From assembly GCF_000504285.1 (NCBI RefSeq), contig NZ_KI632511.1, positions 6,926,154-6,990,153 of the forward strand: 64,000 nt of DNA. The letters are read 5' to 3'. A program made the position numbers and the translations under genes. The notes beneath the pieces were generated by a model that saw only the letters and a list, made by a program, of their open reading frames with translations, was not told the origin of the DNA and did not search any database. Below, in pieces: positions 16,463 through 25,913 of this stretch. This DNA comes from Actinospica robiniae DSM 44927 (lineage in GTDB: Bacteria; Actinomycetota; Actinomycetes; Streptomycetales; Catenulisporaceae). Positions within the stretch are counted from its first letter, which is position 1. Every line of letters starts with the position of its first letter.

Positions 16463-17394
16463 ATGCCCTTGATACGCCGTGCCAAACGCCCCGCCGAGCC
16501 GCCGCCGGAGCGGCTGGCGGACCTCGAGTTCCTCGCGCTGGTCAAGGCGAGCCTGGAAGCGTACGTGCCGGGCGTCACCCGGGGCGCGGAGCTCAGGGGC
16601 AACTCGCTGATCAGCCCGCAGGGGTGGGCGGTGGCGGTCGTGCCGCCCCGGCATGGCGGCGGACGCCACTACGACCTCGCCGCGCTGCCGGACGTGAGCG
16701 TGCAGCCGGAGGTGCCGCACTTCCTGGACTGCGTCGCGGCGATGGCCGGAGAAGAGCGGCGCGCCGCGGACAACTGGGTGCAGACCGCAGGGGTCTGCCT
16801 GCTCGAACTGCTCGACCGGCGCGAGCGTTTCGCCGGCCACACGGGGCCGGATCACGAGCGTGGCGTGCGCCGTTCTTCAACGGGGTGAAAGTCTTCTACG
16901 GCGGCATGCCCGAATCGATGGAGTGCGAGATCCGCGTCAACGGCGAGCGGCACGAGGCCGCCTCCGCCGCGATGGCCCCGCTGAACCTGCCGGTGCCGAA
17001 GGCGTTCACCGCCGTGCGTTACTACGCACTGCTCATTCCACTGCCGCCCGGCCGAACCGAGCCGGTGTTCCCGAACGTGCGGCTCGATCTCGATGAGCCG
17101 GCCGCGGGCGAGGTAGCCGGCCACGGGCCTGGTCATCAGCACGACGACGCCTGCGCCGGAGCGTGCCAGTGCGGCGGGTGCCTCGACGGCGAACATCCGG
17201 GCTTCGCGCTGCCCGCCCCCTACCTCATCGAGCAACTCTCCGACGATGAGCGCACCCGGCTCGTGCGCGTCAGCACCGACGTGATGGTGATCGCCGAGGG
17301 AGTGGGCAACTTCCTGCTCGCCGAAGTGCTTCGGAAGCGCTGGCCGGCGGCGCAGGTGCTCGGCGACCGGGACCCGCGGCTACGGGTCGGCTGA
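16463..17394 (+). pseudogene. DUF6348-like gene broken by a one-base frameshift
   Basis: The N-terminal part reads from ATG 16463 (MPLIRRAKRPAEPPPERLAD) and stops at 16888 after a run of nonsense residues. The protein clearly continues in another frame from about 16860 (WRAPFFNGVKVFYGGM) to the stop at 17394. Adding one base near 16857-16861 would join them into ~310 residues. Both halves keep strong third-position GC. The second half contains a CAGACQCGGC cysteine cluster and ends VLRKRWPAAQVLG. The family assignment (DUF6348) is from memory. It may be a real pseudogene or an assembly error. Confidence 0.65.
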
Positions 17395-17483
17395 GCCCGG
17401 CGGGGCCCGGGCTCAGCCCATCTCTGGAAGCACTAAGGTGGAGTCGGCCCGCGTCAGCCACGTAAGAACGGAGCTCCCCGACC

Positions 17484-20400
17484 GTGTCTTCCGACTCCTT
17501 CGTCCACCTGCACGTCCACACCGAGTATTCCAAGCTGGACGGTGCGGCCAAGATGAAGCCGCTGGTCGCGGAGGCGGCGCGGCTGGGCATGCCCGCGGTC
17601 GGGATGTCCGACCACGGCAACATGTTCGGCGCCTACGACCTGTGGAAGACGGCCAAGGACGCCCGGGCCTCGGGTGCCGATATCAAGCCCATCATCGGCA
17701 TCGAGGCGTACGTCGCGCCGGAGTCGCGGTTCACCAAGAAGCCGGTGTTCTGGGGCGGTCCGGCGCACCTGCGGCCGTCTGCGGGCGGGGACGACGAGGA
17801 AGAGGGCGGCAAGGACGTCTCCGGGCGGGGCGCCTACACCCACATCACCATGCAGTCGGTCAACGCGACCGGGCTGCGCAACCTGTTCAAGATCTCCTCC
17901 ATCGCCTCGTTCGAGGGCTTCTACAAGGCCCCGCGGATGGACCGCGAGCTGATCTCGCAGCACGCCGAGGGCATCGTCGCCACCACCGGCTGCCCCTCCG
18001 GCGAGGTGCAGACCCGGCTGCGGCTCGGCCAGTTCGACGAGGCGGTCAAGGCGGCCTCGGCCTACCAGGACATCTTCGGCAAGGACCACTACTTCCTCGA
18101 GCTGATGGACCACGACCTCGGCATCGAGCGCCAGGTGCGCGACGGCCTGCTCGAGATCGGCCGCAAGCTCGGGATCCCGCCGCTGGCCACCAACGACTCG
18201 CACTACATCACCGAGGACCAGGCCCCCGCGCACGACGCGATGCTGGCCATCGGCGTCGGCCGCAACCTCGACGACCCCACCCGCTTCCGCTTCAACGGCA
18301 CCGGCTACTACATCAAGCCGGCCGAGGACATGCGCCGGCTGTTCGACTCCGTGCCCGGCGCCTGCGACAGCTCGCTGCTGATCGCCGAGATGGTAGCCCC
18401 GGACGCGTACGACGAGGTCTTCGCCGAGAACAAGTCCTGGATGCCGCAGTTCCCGGTGCCCGAGGGCGAGACCCAGGCGTCCTGGCTGCGCAAGGAGGTC
18501 TACGCCGGAGCGCACCGCCGGTTCGGGCCGGAGCTGAGCCAGGAGTACGCGGACCGGATCGAGCTCGAGCTCGCGCTGATGGAGCGGATGGACTTCAGCG
18601 CGTACTTCCTCATCGTCGGTGACATCTGCCAGTACGCCAAGCGCACCGGCATCGCGCTCGGCCCGGGCCGAGGCTCGGCCACCGGCTCGATGGTCGCCTA
18701 CTGCCTGCGCATCACCGAGCTCGACCCGATCGAGCACGCGCTGCTGTTCGAGCGGTTCCTGAACCCCGAGCGCATCTCGCCCCCCGACATCGACCTCGAC
18801 TTCGCGGACGACCGGCGCGACGAGATGCTGCGCTACGTCACCGACAAGTACGGCGCCGAGTGCGTGGCGCAGGTCAACACCTTCGGCCGGATCAAGACCA
18901 AGCAGGCGATCAAGGACGCGTCCCGGATCCTGGGCTACCCCTTCGCCCTCGGCGAGAAGATCACCAAGGCGCTGCCGCCGCCGGTGATGGCCAAGGACAT
19001 CCCGATCTACGGCATCTTCGACGAGAAGCACGACCGGTACAAGGAAGCCGGCGAGATCCGCTCGCTCTACGACGCGGACCCGGACGTGAAGAAGGTCATC
19101 GACACCGCACGCGGCGTCGAGGGCATGATGCGCAACTTCGGCGTGCACGCGTGCGCCGTCATCATCGGCTCGCAGCCGCTGACCAACGCCGTCCCGCTGC
19201 ACCAGCGGGAGAAGGACGGCGCGGTCATCACCGGGTTCGAATACCCGAGCTGCGAGGCCATGGGCCTGCTGAAGATGGACTTCCTGGGGCTGCGCAACCT
19301 CAAGGTCATCTCCGACGCGATCGCGCTGATCAAGGTGAACCACGGGGTCGAGATCGACCTCGAGACGCTGGAGCTGCAGGACGACAAGACCTTCGAGCTG
19401 ATGTCCCGCGGCGACACGCTCGGGGTGTTCCAGCTCGACAACTCGGGCATGCGCAACCTGCTCAAGTCGATGGGCGTGACCAAGTTCGGCGACATCGCGG
19501 CCGTGCTCGCGCTCTACCGGCCGGGCCCGATGGAAGCGAACTCGCACATCAACTACGCCGAGCGCAAGAACGGCCGGCAGGAGGCCACCCCGATCCACCC
19601 GGAGCTGGCCGAGGTGCTCGAGCCGATCCTGGGGGAGACCTACGGCCTGGTGGTCTACCAGGAGCAGGTCATGGCGATCGCGCGGAACCTGGCCGGCTAC
19701 TCGCTGGGCGGCGCCGACCTGCTGCGCCGGGCGATGGGCAAGAAGAAGAAGGAGATCCTGGACGCCGAGTTCGAGCGCTTCTCCGCCGGCATGGCGGACA
19801 ACGGCTACTCGAAGGAGGCGATCCAGTCCGTCTGGGACGTGCTCGTGCCCTTCTCCGGGTACGGATTCAACAAGTCGCACACCGCCGGCTACGGCATCGT
19901 CTCGTTCTGGACCGCGTACCTGAAGGCCAACTACCCGGTCGAGTTCATGGCCGCGCTGCTCACCTCGACCGGTGGCGACAAGGACAAGTCGGCCGTCTAC
20001 CTGGCCGAATGCCGGCGCATGGGCATCCGGGTGCTGCCGCCGGACGTGAACGACTCGGCCCACCAGTTCACCCCGGTCGGCGCCGACATCCGCTTCGGCC
20101 TCGGCGCCGTGCGCAACGTCGGCGAGAACGTGGTGGACGCGATCATCCGGGCGCGCAAGTCGAAGGGCACGTACACCTCGTTCGGCGACTTCCTGGACAA
20201 GGTCGAGCTGGTCGTGTGCAACAAGCGCGCGGTCGAGTCGCTGATCAAGTCCGGCGGGTACGACTCGCTCGGCCACCCCCGGCGCGCCCTGATCGAAGTG
20301 CACGAATCCGCGGTCGACTCGGTGATCAGCCTGAAGAAGGCCGAGGCCTTCGGCCAGGACTCGCTGTTCGGCGAGCTCGGCGCGGACGAGCCCGACGCCG

Positions 20401-21074
20401 GCTCCTTCGGCGGCGCCGCGATCGCGCAGGACGCGCCGGAGTGGAGCAAGAAGGTCCTGCTCAGCTACGAGCGGGAGATGCTCGGCCTCTACGTCTCCGA
20501 CCACCCGCTCGGCGGCGCGGAGCCGCTGCTGGCCCGCAACCGCGATCTGTCCATCCCGGATCTGCTGGAGAACGAGCGGACCGAGGGTCCGGTGCGTATC
20601 GCCGGCCTGATCACGAAGGTCGACCGCAAGGTCAACCAGCGTGGCGAGACGTGGGCGGCCGTGGTGGTCGAGGACCTCGACGCGAGTATCGACGTGCTCT
20701 TCTTCCCGCAGGCCTACCAGCTGTACATGGACGAGCTGCGTCCGGACGCCGCGGTCTCGGTGCTCGGCAACCTCAAGGAGCGCGACGGGGTCAAGTCGGT
20801 GATGGGCAAGGAGCTCGCCCCGCTGGACATCTCCACCGTCGGCTCCGACATGCCGGTGCTGCTCACGCTGCGCGAGCGGCGGGTCAACGCCCAGTCCGTG
20901 GCCGAGCTCAAGCGGATCCTGGAGACCTACCCGGGCGGCCAGCGGGTGCAGCTGAACGTCGTCGGCAGCGACACGACGGCGAAGTACGCGCTGCCGGCCT
21001 ACCGGGTGGACGCGGGCAACGGCTTCTACTCCGAGGTCAAGGCCCTGTTCGGCCCGGGGGTCATGGCCGCGTGA
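17484..21074 (+). CDS. dnaE: DNA polymerase III alpha subunit
   Basis: The replicative polymerase, 1196 residues, normal for actinobacterial DnaE1. The PHP domain opens with FVHLHVHTEYSKLDGAAK. The catalytic aspartates lie in PDIDLDFADDRR (D435, D437, D439). Further on are GPGRGSATGSMVAYCL, the fingers, the tandem helix-hairpin-helix region and an OB-fold (VRIAGLITKVDRKVNQRGE). The GTG at 17484 is chosen because it starts the conserved PHP domain and has GGAG about 10 bases before it. It stands alone as a single gene. Confidence 0.98.
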   Translation: MSSDSFVHLHVHTEYSKLDGAAKMKPLVAEAARLGMPAVGMSDHGNMFGAYDLWKTAKDARASGADIKPIIGIEAYVAPESRFTKKPVFWGGPAHLRPSAGGDDEEEGGKDVSGRGAYTHITMQSVNATGLRNLFKISSIASFEGFYKAPRMDRELISQHAEGIVATTGCPSGEVQTRLRLGQFDEAVKAASAYQDIFGKDHYFLELMDHDLGIERQVRDGLLEIGRKLGIPPLATNDSHYITEDQAPAHDAMLAIGVGRNLDDPTRFRFNGTGYYIKPAEDMRRLFDSVPGACDSSLLIAEMVAPDAYDEVFAENKSWMPQFPVPEGETQASWLRKEVYAGAHRRFGPELSQEYADRIELELALMERMDFSAYFLIVGDICQYAKRTGIALGPGRGSATGSMVAYCLRITELDPIEHALLFERFLNPERISPPDIDLDFADDRRDEMLRYVTDKYGAECVAQVNTFGRIKTKQAIKDASRILGYPFALGEKITKALPPPVMAKDIPIYGIFDEKHDRYKEAGEIRSLYDADPDVKKVIDTARGVEGMMRNFGVHACAVIIGSQPLTNAVPLHQREKDGAVITGFEYPSCEAMGLLKMDFLGLRNLKVISDAIALIKVNHGVEIDLETLELQDDKTFELMSRGDTLGVFQLDNSGMRNLLKSMGVTKFGDIAAVLALYRPGPMEANSHINYAERKNGRQEATPIHPELAEVLEPILGETYGLVVYQEQVMAIARNLAGYSLGGADLLRRAMGKKKKEILDAEFERFSAGMADNGYSKEAIQSVWDVLVPFSGYGFNKSHTAGYGIVSFWTAYLKANYPVEFMAALLTSTGGDKDKSAVYLAECRRMGIRVLPPDVNDSAHQFTPVGADIRFGLGAVRNVGENVVDAIIRARKSKGTYTSFGDFLDKVELVVCNKRAVESLIKSGGYDSLGHPRRALIEVHESAVDSVISLKKAEAFGQDSLFGELGADEPDAGSFGGAAIAQDAPEWSKKVLLSYEREMLGLYVSDHPLGGAEPLLARNRDLSIPDLLENERTEGPVRIAGLITKVDRKVNQRGETWAAVVVEDLDASIDVLFFPQAYQLYMDELRPDAAVSVLGNLKERDGVKSVMGKELAPLDISTVGSDMPVLLTLRERRVNAQSVAELKRILETYPGGQRVQLNVVGSDTTAKYALPAYRVDAGNGFYSEVKALFGPGVMAA

Positions 21075-21176
21075 CGCGCGGCCGGCGGGCGGCGGCGCCT
21101 GTCCGACGTGCGGCTACGACGGGCGGCACGGCCTGACCTGTCCGATTTTGTCGGTAGCGGGTGATTGACTCGATGT

Positions 21177-21965
21177 ATGGAGACCACACGCCTTCGAGCC
21201 GATCTGAACCACGAGTTCCAGCTGCTGCGCGCGGCGATCGCCAGTGCCGAGCGTTCGGCGAAGGTGCCGTGCTGTCCCGATTGGACGGCGGATCAGCTCG
21301 CCCACCACGTCGCCCAGACGTACCTGCACAAGGTCGAGTGCATCCGGCTGGGCGCGTTCCCGGAGAACTGGCCGCCGGAGGGTATCGACCCTGATCCGGT
21401 CGCAGCCCTCGACGAGGAGTTCGCCGCGCTCACCGCCGCCTTCGACGCCCACGATCCGGCGGATGCGGCGGCCACCTGGCACGACCCGGACCAGACGGTC
21501 GGCTTCTGGATCCGCCGGATGGCGCACGAGTCGGTCATCCACCGCGTCGACGCGGAGCAGGTGGCCGGGATCGAGCTCGCGCCGATCGACGAGGACATCG
21601 CGCTGGACGGGATCGACGAGTTCCTGACGCTGTTCGTCGGCTTCTTCAGCCGGAAGTACCCCGAGGAGTACGGCTCCGCCCTCCGCGAGCCCGACCCGCG
21701 CCCGCTCGCCGTGAGCGCGGGCGGCAGCACCTGGACGCTGACCACGTCGGAGACAGGGGTCGACGTCGCCCACAGCGCGCCCGGCGAGGCCGCGGCCGCG
21801 GCGACTGCGGCGTCGGCCGAGCCCGCTGCGGTGACGGTCTCCGGCTCTCCCGCCGAGGTGCTGCTGTGGCTCTGGGTCAGGACGGACGACGCCGCGGTGC
21901 AGATCGAGGGCGACGATCGGGCGGTGGCGCAGCTCAAGGCCCTGCGAAAGGAGGCGACGCAGTAG
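21177..21965 (+). CDS. mycothiol-dependent maleylpyruvate isomerase family protein
   Basis: A 262-residue protein. The N-terminal DinB-like helical bundle includes CCPDWTADQLAHHVAQTYLHK, the metal/thiol-contacting helix of the maleylpyruvate isomerase family (TIGR03083), and HESVIHRVDAEQ later supplies the second histidine. The C-terminal part is the usual MDMPI C-terminal domain ending in EVLLWLWVR. Members use mycothiol, the actinobacterial thiol, but many are not maleylpyruvate isomerases, so the substrate is open. The ATG at 21177 is preferred to the TTG at 21165. Confidence 0.88.
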   Translation: METTRLRADLNHEFQLLRAAIASAERSAKVPCCPDWTADQLAHHVAQTYLHKVECIRLGAFPENWPPEGIDPDPVAALDEEFAALTAAFDAHDPADAAATWHDPDQTVGFWIRRMAHESVIHRVDAEQVAGIELAPIDEDIALDGIDEFLTLFVGFFSRKYPEEYGSALREPDPRPLAVSAGGSTWTLTTSETGVDVAHSAPGEAAAAATAASAEPAAVTVSGSPAEVLLWLWVRTDDAAVQIEGDDRAVAQLKALRKEATQ

Positions 21966-22050
21966 CCAGTCGAAGGTCGAAGTTCGAAGGTGAAAGTGAA
22001 CGCGGGTCCAAGTGCTTCGGCCTGCGGCGGAGCGTTCGGCGCGCGTCAGC

Positions 22051-22941
22051 TCAGCTTGCTGCGACCGTCGCCTCAAGCAGTTCGGCCCGCAACGCCGCGA
22101 CTGTCGCTTCGGTCAGTCCGTGCGCCTCGAGGTACCCGCGCGGCGAGCCGTAGCGCTCATCCAGTGCGGCGAGCGTGTCCTCCAGCAGCCCGGCCGAGAC
22201 GTTCGTCCGGATGCGGCCGAGCAGGCCGTTGTTGCTCGCGACGTAGTCGGCGACGATCGCGGTGCGCGGCACGCCGAGCAGGTCGAGCAGCAGGGCGATG
22301 GTCAGTCCGGTCCGGTCCTTGCCCGCGGTGCAGTGCACCAGCGCGGGCGCCGCGTTCGGTCGGCCGAGTTGCTCGAGCAGGTCGACGATCCCGGTCGCGC
22401 TGCGCTCGACGATGTGCAGGTACATCTCCATCTGGCCGCCGGGCAGATCGTCGAGTGTGCCGAGGTAGTCGAGGACGACCAGGTCGACCGCGGTGAGTTC
22501 GGCGTGGGACAGCCGGCTCGGAGCTTCGTCGCGCTCCTCTTGCGTGCGCAGGTCGAAGATGGTGCGGAGGCCGAGGTCGGCGAGCGTCCGGGCGCCAGCG
22601 GGCGTCAGCTTGTCGAGGGCGGCGGAGCGCAGCACGCGGCCGCGACGCACTGTGCCTAGCGTGCCGGACAGGCCGCCGAGGTCGCGGGCGTTGTGCACGC
22701 CGGCGATGTTCAGCACGCGCTCGAGGCCGACCTCGTCGAGGTACGCGGCGGGCAGGCCGACGTCGAAGGACGCGGCCGCCTTCGCTGGCGCATCGGCTTT
22801 GAGCAGCGAATATGCCGGGCTGGACGCGCCCGAGTCCGATGTGGCGGGGGGCAGGTTCACGGGCGCGGGCGGGTGCACGGGCGTGGAGGCATGGGCGGAG
22901 AGGGTGATGGCGGACTGGTCGTGTTCCTCGACGCTGCTCAT
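22051..22941 (-). CDS. tyrosine/dual-specificity protein phosphatase (PF13350 type)
   Basis: A 296-residue protein. After a low-complexity N-terminus, GVHNARDLGGLSGTLGTVRRG and ALDKLTPAGARTLADLGLRTIFDLRT match the Y_phosphatase3 family, and VHCTAGKDRTGLTIALLLDLLG carries the CX5R catalytic loop. LGVPRTAIVADY follows. Related enzymes include secreted PtpB-like phosphatases and bacterial lipid phosphatases. No signal peptide is visible. It is monocistronic and convergent with the mycothiol enzyme. A TAACCC/GGGTTA inverted repeat lies 11 bases before its start. Confidence 0.93.
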   Translation of the reverse strand: MSSVEEHDQSAITLSAHASTPVHPPAPVNLPPATSDSGASSPAYSLLKADAPAKAAASFDVGLPAAYLDEVGLERVLNIAGVHNARDLGGLSGTLGTVRRGRVLRSAALDKLTPAGARTLADLGLRTIFDLRTQEERDEAPSRLSHAELTAVDLVVLDYLGTLDDLPGGQMEMYLHIVERSATGIVDLLEQLGRPNAAPALVHCTAGKDRTGLTIALLLDLLGVPRTAIVADYVASNNGLLGRIRTNVSAGLLEDTLAALDERYGSPRGYLEAHGLTEATVAALRAELLEATVAAS

Positions 22942-22951
22942 TCGGCCACGC

Positions 22952-22967
22952 TAACCCAGACGGGTTA
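22952..22967. promoter_or_regulatory. inverted repeat TAACCC-N4-GGGTTA
   Basis: A perfect 6-bp inverted repeat with a 4-base spacer, directly upstream of the phosphatase start at 22941. It may be an operator; the spacing would let a bound dimer block initiation. No cognate regulator is in the window. Confidence 0.45.
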
Positions 22968-23016
22968 ACGGAGGTTGGTCGACGAGGGCCGATCCGGAGG
23001 CCCGGACGAGCTAGCG

Positions 23017-23102
23017 CGCCGGTTCGAACTCCGCGCGGCGGCCCGGCTCCCAGGCGGGCTCGCGACGCCGGTTCGAATTCCGCGCGGCAGGGCCGGCTCC
23101 CA
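23017..23102. repeat. two ~36-base imperfect direct repeats
   Basis: 23017-23052 and 23066-23102 share CGCCGGTTCGAA, TCCGCGCGGC and CCGGCTCCCA blocks in the same order, with a period of 49 bases. They lie in the gap between the phosphatase and MFS genes. They could be a repetitive extragenic element or a regulatory array. Confidence 0.55.
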
Positions 23103-23160
23103 TCCCGCCCGCTGAATACTGGGGGTACGTAAGGTTCAAGTAGCTGTACCATTCTTTACC

Positions 23161-24510
23161 GTGTCGTCCGTGACCTCCATCCCGTCCTCCGCTCCGTCCG
23201 AGCCGGATGACGAGGGATCCGCGACGGACACTCTCCGGCTCGACGCGACTCCGCCGAGTGACGAACCGTCGGTGCGGCGCGGGCGGCTGCGGAAGCTGGC
23301 CGTGGACACGCGGCCGCTGCGGCACCCGTCCTACCGGCGGCTGTGGACCTCCAGCATCGTCACGGCCATGGGCAGCCAGATGACCGCGGTCGCCGTGCCG
23401 TTCCAGGTCTACCAGCTCACCGACTCCTCGGGCTGGGTCGGCATCGCCAGTTTCTGCGGGCTGCTTCCGCTCATCGTCTTCGGGCTGTGGGGCGGCGCGG
23501 TCGCGGACACCATGGACCGGCGCACGCTGATGCTGCTGACCAACACCGGCGTCGCGGCCTCGTCGATCGCGCTGTGGGTCCAGGCCGCCCTGCACGTCGA
23601 CTCCATAGCCCTGCTGATCGGCCTGCTCATGGTCCAGCAGGCGATGTTCGGCATGAACTCGCCCGCGCGCCAGGCCACCATCCCGCGGCTCGTGCCGTCG
23701 GAGGAGCTGCCCGCGGCCAACGCGCTCGGCGGCACCGTCATGTCCGCCGGGTCGCTGATCGGGCCGATGGTCGGCGGCGCGCTGATCCCGATCACCGGGC
23801 TCTCCACGCTCTACCTGCTCGACGCGTGCGGCCTGACCGTCACGCTGTGGGCGGTGCTGCGGCTTCCGTCGCTGCCGCCGCTGGGGTCGGCGCCCAAGCG
23901 GGCCGGAGTCTCGCACATCACCGAGGGCTTCAAGGTCGGCCTGAACAACCGGCTGCTCGCCTGGTCCTTCGGCGTCGACCTGATCGCCATGACCTTCGGC
24001 ATGCCGCGCGCCCTGTTCCCGCAGTTGGCCGATACCACCTTCGCCGGCCACTCGCTCGCGCTCGGCTGGCTCTACGCCGGCATCCCGCTCGGCTCGCTGC
24101 TCGGCGGGCTGCTGTCCGGGTCCTTCTCCCGGATGGCGCGGCACGGAATGCTGACGATCGTGGCCGTCGGGGCCTGGGGCGCGGCCATCATCGGCTTCGG
24201 CCTGTCCGGCAACGTCACCCTCGCCACGACCTTCCTCGCCCTCGGCGGCGCGGCCGACCTGATGTCGATGGTCTTCCGGCAATCGATCCTGCAGACCGTC
24301 GTCACCGACGAGCTCAAGGGACGGATGCAGGGCGTCTTCACGGTCGTCGTGGCCGGCGGGCCGCGGCTGGCCGACCTCGTGCACGGGATCGGGGGCGCGG
24401 CGATCGGCACCCGGGCCACGATCACGGGCGGTGGCGTGCTCGTCGTGCTCGGGATGATCGCCGTGGCCGTGTTCGTGCCGCAGTACCGGGACTACCGCGC
24501 CGAGATCTGA
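23161..24510 (+). CDS. MFS exporter (MFS_3/EntS-like)
   Basis: A 449-residue major facilitator protein. A ~55-residue hydrophilic N-terminus precedes LRHPSYRRLWTSSIVTAMGSQMTAVAVPFQVYQLT, the typical first helix of the MFS_3 group. GLWGGAVADTMDRRTLMLL is the loop 2-3 motif A, and FGMNSPARQATIPRLVPSEELPAANAL is the family's conserved central stretch. Twelve hydrophobic segments can be counted. Relatives export siderophores or drugs; the substrate is not readable here. The start is the GTG at 23161; gene and promoter lie downstream of a tandem repeat. Confidence 0.93.
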   Translation: MSSVTSIPSSAPSEPDDEGSATDTLRLDATPPSDEPSVRRGRLRKLAVDTRPLRHPSYRRLWTSSIVTAMGSQMTAVAVPFQVYQLTDSSGWVGIASFCGLLPLIVFGLWGGAVADTMDRRTLMLLTNTGVAASSIALWVQAALHVDSIALLIGLLMVQQAMFGMNSPARQATIPRLVPSEELPAANALGGTVMSAGSLIGPMVGGALIPITGLSTLYLLDACGLTVTLWAVLRLPSLPPLGSAPKRAGVSHITEGFKVGLNNRLLAWSFGVDLIAMTFGMPRALFPQLADTTFAGHSLALGWLYAGIPLGSLLGGLLSGSFSRMARHGMLTIVAVGAWGAAIIGFGLSGNVTLATTFLALGGAADLMSMVFRQSILQTVVTDELKGRMQGVFTVVVAGGPRLADLVHGIGGAAIGTRATITGGGVLVVLGMIAVAVFVPQYRDYRAEI

Positions 24511-24835
24511 CGGTCCCCGGTCCGCCGGCCGCGACGACGGCTGACCGCGGCGAGGACTGACCGCGGCGACGGCAGCCGCCACCACCTCTCCGCGACCCGT
24601 TCGCTCACTCGGCCGCTCGATCAGCGAAGCTCTTTCGTCACTCGACCAGGCGAACAGCCGTTTCCGCCGACACGCCCACCGGGAAGGCCCCAGGCGTCAC
24701 GGAACAGGCCGTGCTTGTGGCTAGGATCGACGGGAAAGCTCACTCGGCGTCAGAAATCCCTCGCTCTGGGTGATCGCGCTCGACCGCCCCGCCCTCGCGC
24801 AGGCCGGTCAGCGCTCGCGGAAGGTTGCTACAGCT
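24511..24835. other. 325-base gap upstream of mreB
   Basis: No gene is supported. This should hold the promoter for the mre/mrd operon; GGAAGG at 24819-24824 precedes the mreB ATG at 24836. A TAGGAT box at 24722-24727 is a possible -10 element. Three longer frames through here are shadows of coding sequence. Confidence 0.4.
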
Positions 24836-25861
24836 ATGGGCATGTCGGTCGTCGGCCGGGACATCGCGGTGGATCTGGGTACCGCCAACACCTTGGTATA
24901 CGTCCGGGGGCGGGGCATCGTGCTGAACGAGCCTTCCGTCGTCGCGGTCAACACGCACAACGGGGCCGTGCTGGCGGTGGGCGCCGAGGCCAAGAAGATG
25001 ATGGGGCGCACCCCCGGCAACATCGTGGCCATCCGGCCGCTCAAGGACGGGGTGATCGCCGACTTCGAGATCGCCGAGCGGATGCTGCGCTACTTCATCC
25101 GCAAGGTCCATCCGCGCCGGCTGCTGGCCCAGCCGCGGGTGGTCATCTGCGTGCCCAGCGGCATCACCGGGGTGGAGCGGCGGGCGGTGGAGGACGCGGC
25201 GGACGCGGCCGGGGCCCGGCAGGTGCACCTGATCGAGGAGCCGATGGCGGCGGCGATCGGGGTGGGGCTGCCGATCCAGGAGGCCACCGGGAACATGGTG
25301 GTGGACATCGGCGGCGGCACCACCGAGGTCGCGGTCATCTCCTACGCCGGCATCGTGACCGCGAACTCGGTGCGGGTGGCCGGGGACGAGCTCGACAACG
25401 CGGTCATCCAGTACGCCAAGAAGGAGTACTCGATCCTGCTCGGCGACCGCACCGCCGAGGAGATCAAGCTGGCCATCGGCTCGGCCGACGAGACCGACAA
25501 CGAGCTGCACGCCGAGGTGCGCGGCCGGGACCTGGTCTCCGGCCTCCCGAAGATCATCGTGCTCACCTCCACCGAGGTCCGCCGGGCCATAGAGGAGCCG
25601 GTGGCGCAGATCATCGACGCGGTGCGCGACACCCTGGACAAGTGCCCGCCGGAGCTGTCCGGCGACATCATGGACCGCGGCATCGTGCTGACCGGCGGCG
25701 GGGCCCTGCTGCGCGGCCTGGACCAGCGGCTGCGCCGGGAGACCGGGATGCCGGTGCTGGTCGCGGAGAACCCGCTGGACTCGGTCGTGCTCGGCTCCGG
25801 CCGCTGCGTGGAGGACTTCGACGCGCTCCAGCCGGTGCTCGGCACCGGAGTCCGCCGCTAG
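24836..25861 (+). CDS. mreB: rod-shape-determining actin homologue MreB
   Basis: A 341-residue actin-fold ATPase that polymerises under the membrane and directs lateral wall or spore-wall synthesis. DIAVDLGTANTLVYV is phosphate-1, VVDIGGGTTEVAVISYAGIV is phosphate-2, and GIVLTGGGALLRGLDQRL is the adenosine motif. The ATG at 24836 is chosen because the family starts just before GRDIAVDLGTANT; an in-frame start at 24770 would add a non-conserved 22 residues. It is first in the mreB-mreC-mreD-mrdA-rodA operon. Confidence 0.97.
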   Translation: MGMSVVGRDIAVDLGTANTLVYVRGRGIVLNEPSVVAVNTHNGAVLAVGAEAKKMMGRTPGNIVAIRPLKDGVIADFEIAERMLRYFIRKVHPRRLLAQPRVVICVPSGITGVERRAVEDAADAAGARQVHLIEEPMAAAIGVGLPIQEATGNMVVDIGGGTTEVAVISYAGIVTANSVRVAGDELDNAVIQYAKKEYSILLGDRTAEEIKLAIGSADETDNELHAEVRGRDLVSGLPKIIVLTSTEVRRAIEEPVAQIIDAVRDTLDKCPPELSGDIMDRGIVLTGGGALLRGLDQRLRRETGMPVLVAENPLDSVVLGSGRCVEDFDALQPVLGTGVRR

Positions 25862-25913
25862 CCGGGGCGCCGAGCCCGCGGACCCCGCCGTACCTGACGA
25901 AGGACCTTGATTC

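Noticed and set aside
19230-19245. GGGTTCGAATACC, resembling a tRNA T-arm
   Set aside because: It lies inside dnaE in the coding frame and no other tRNA arms flank it.
17454-20504. 1016-codon minus-strand frame opposite dnaE
   Set aside because: An Asp/Val/Arg-rich antisense shadow of a strongly biased gene.
23071-23100. GGTTCGAATTCC-like T-loop resemblance in the repeats upstream of the MFS gene
   Set aside because: No acceptor or anticodon stem can be formed; the segment is part of a direct repeat.
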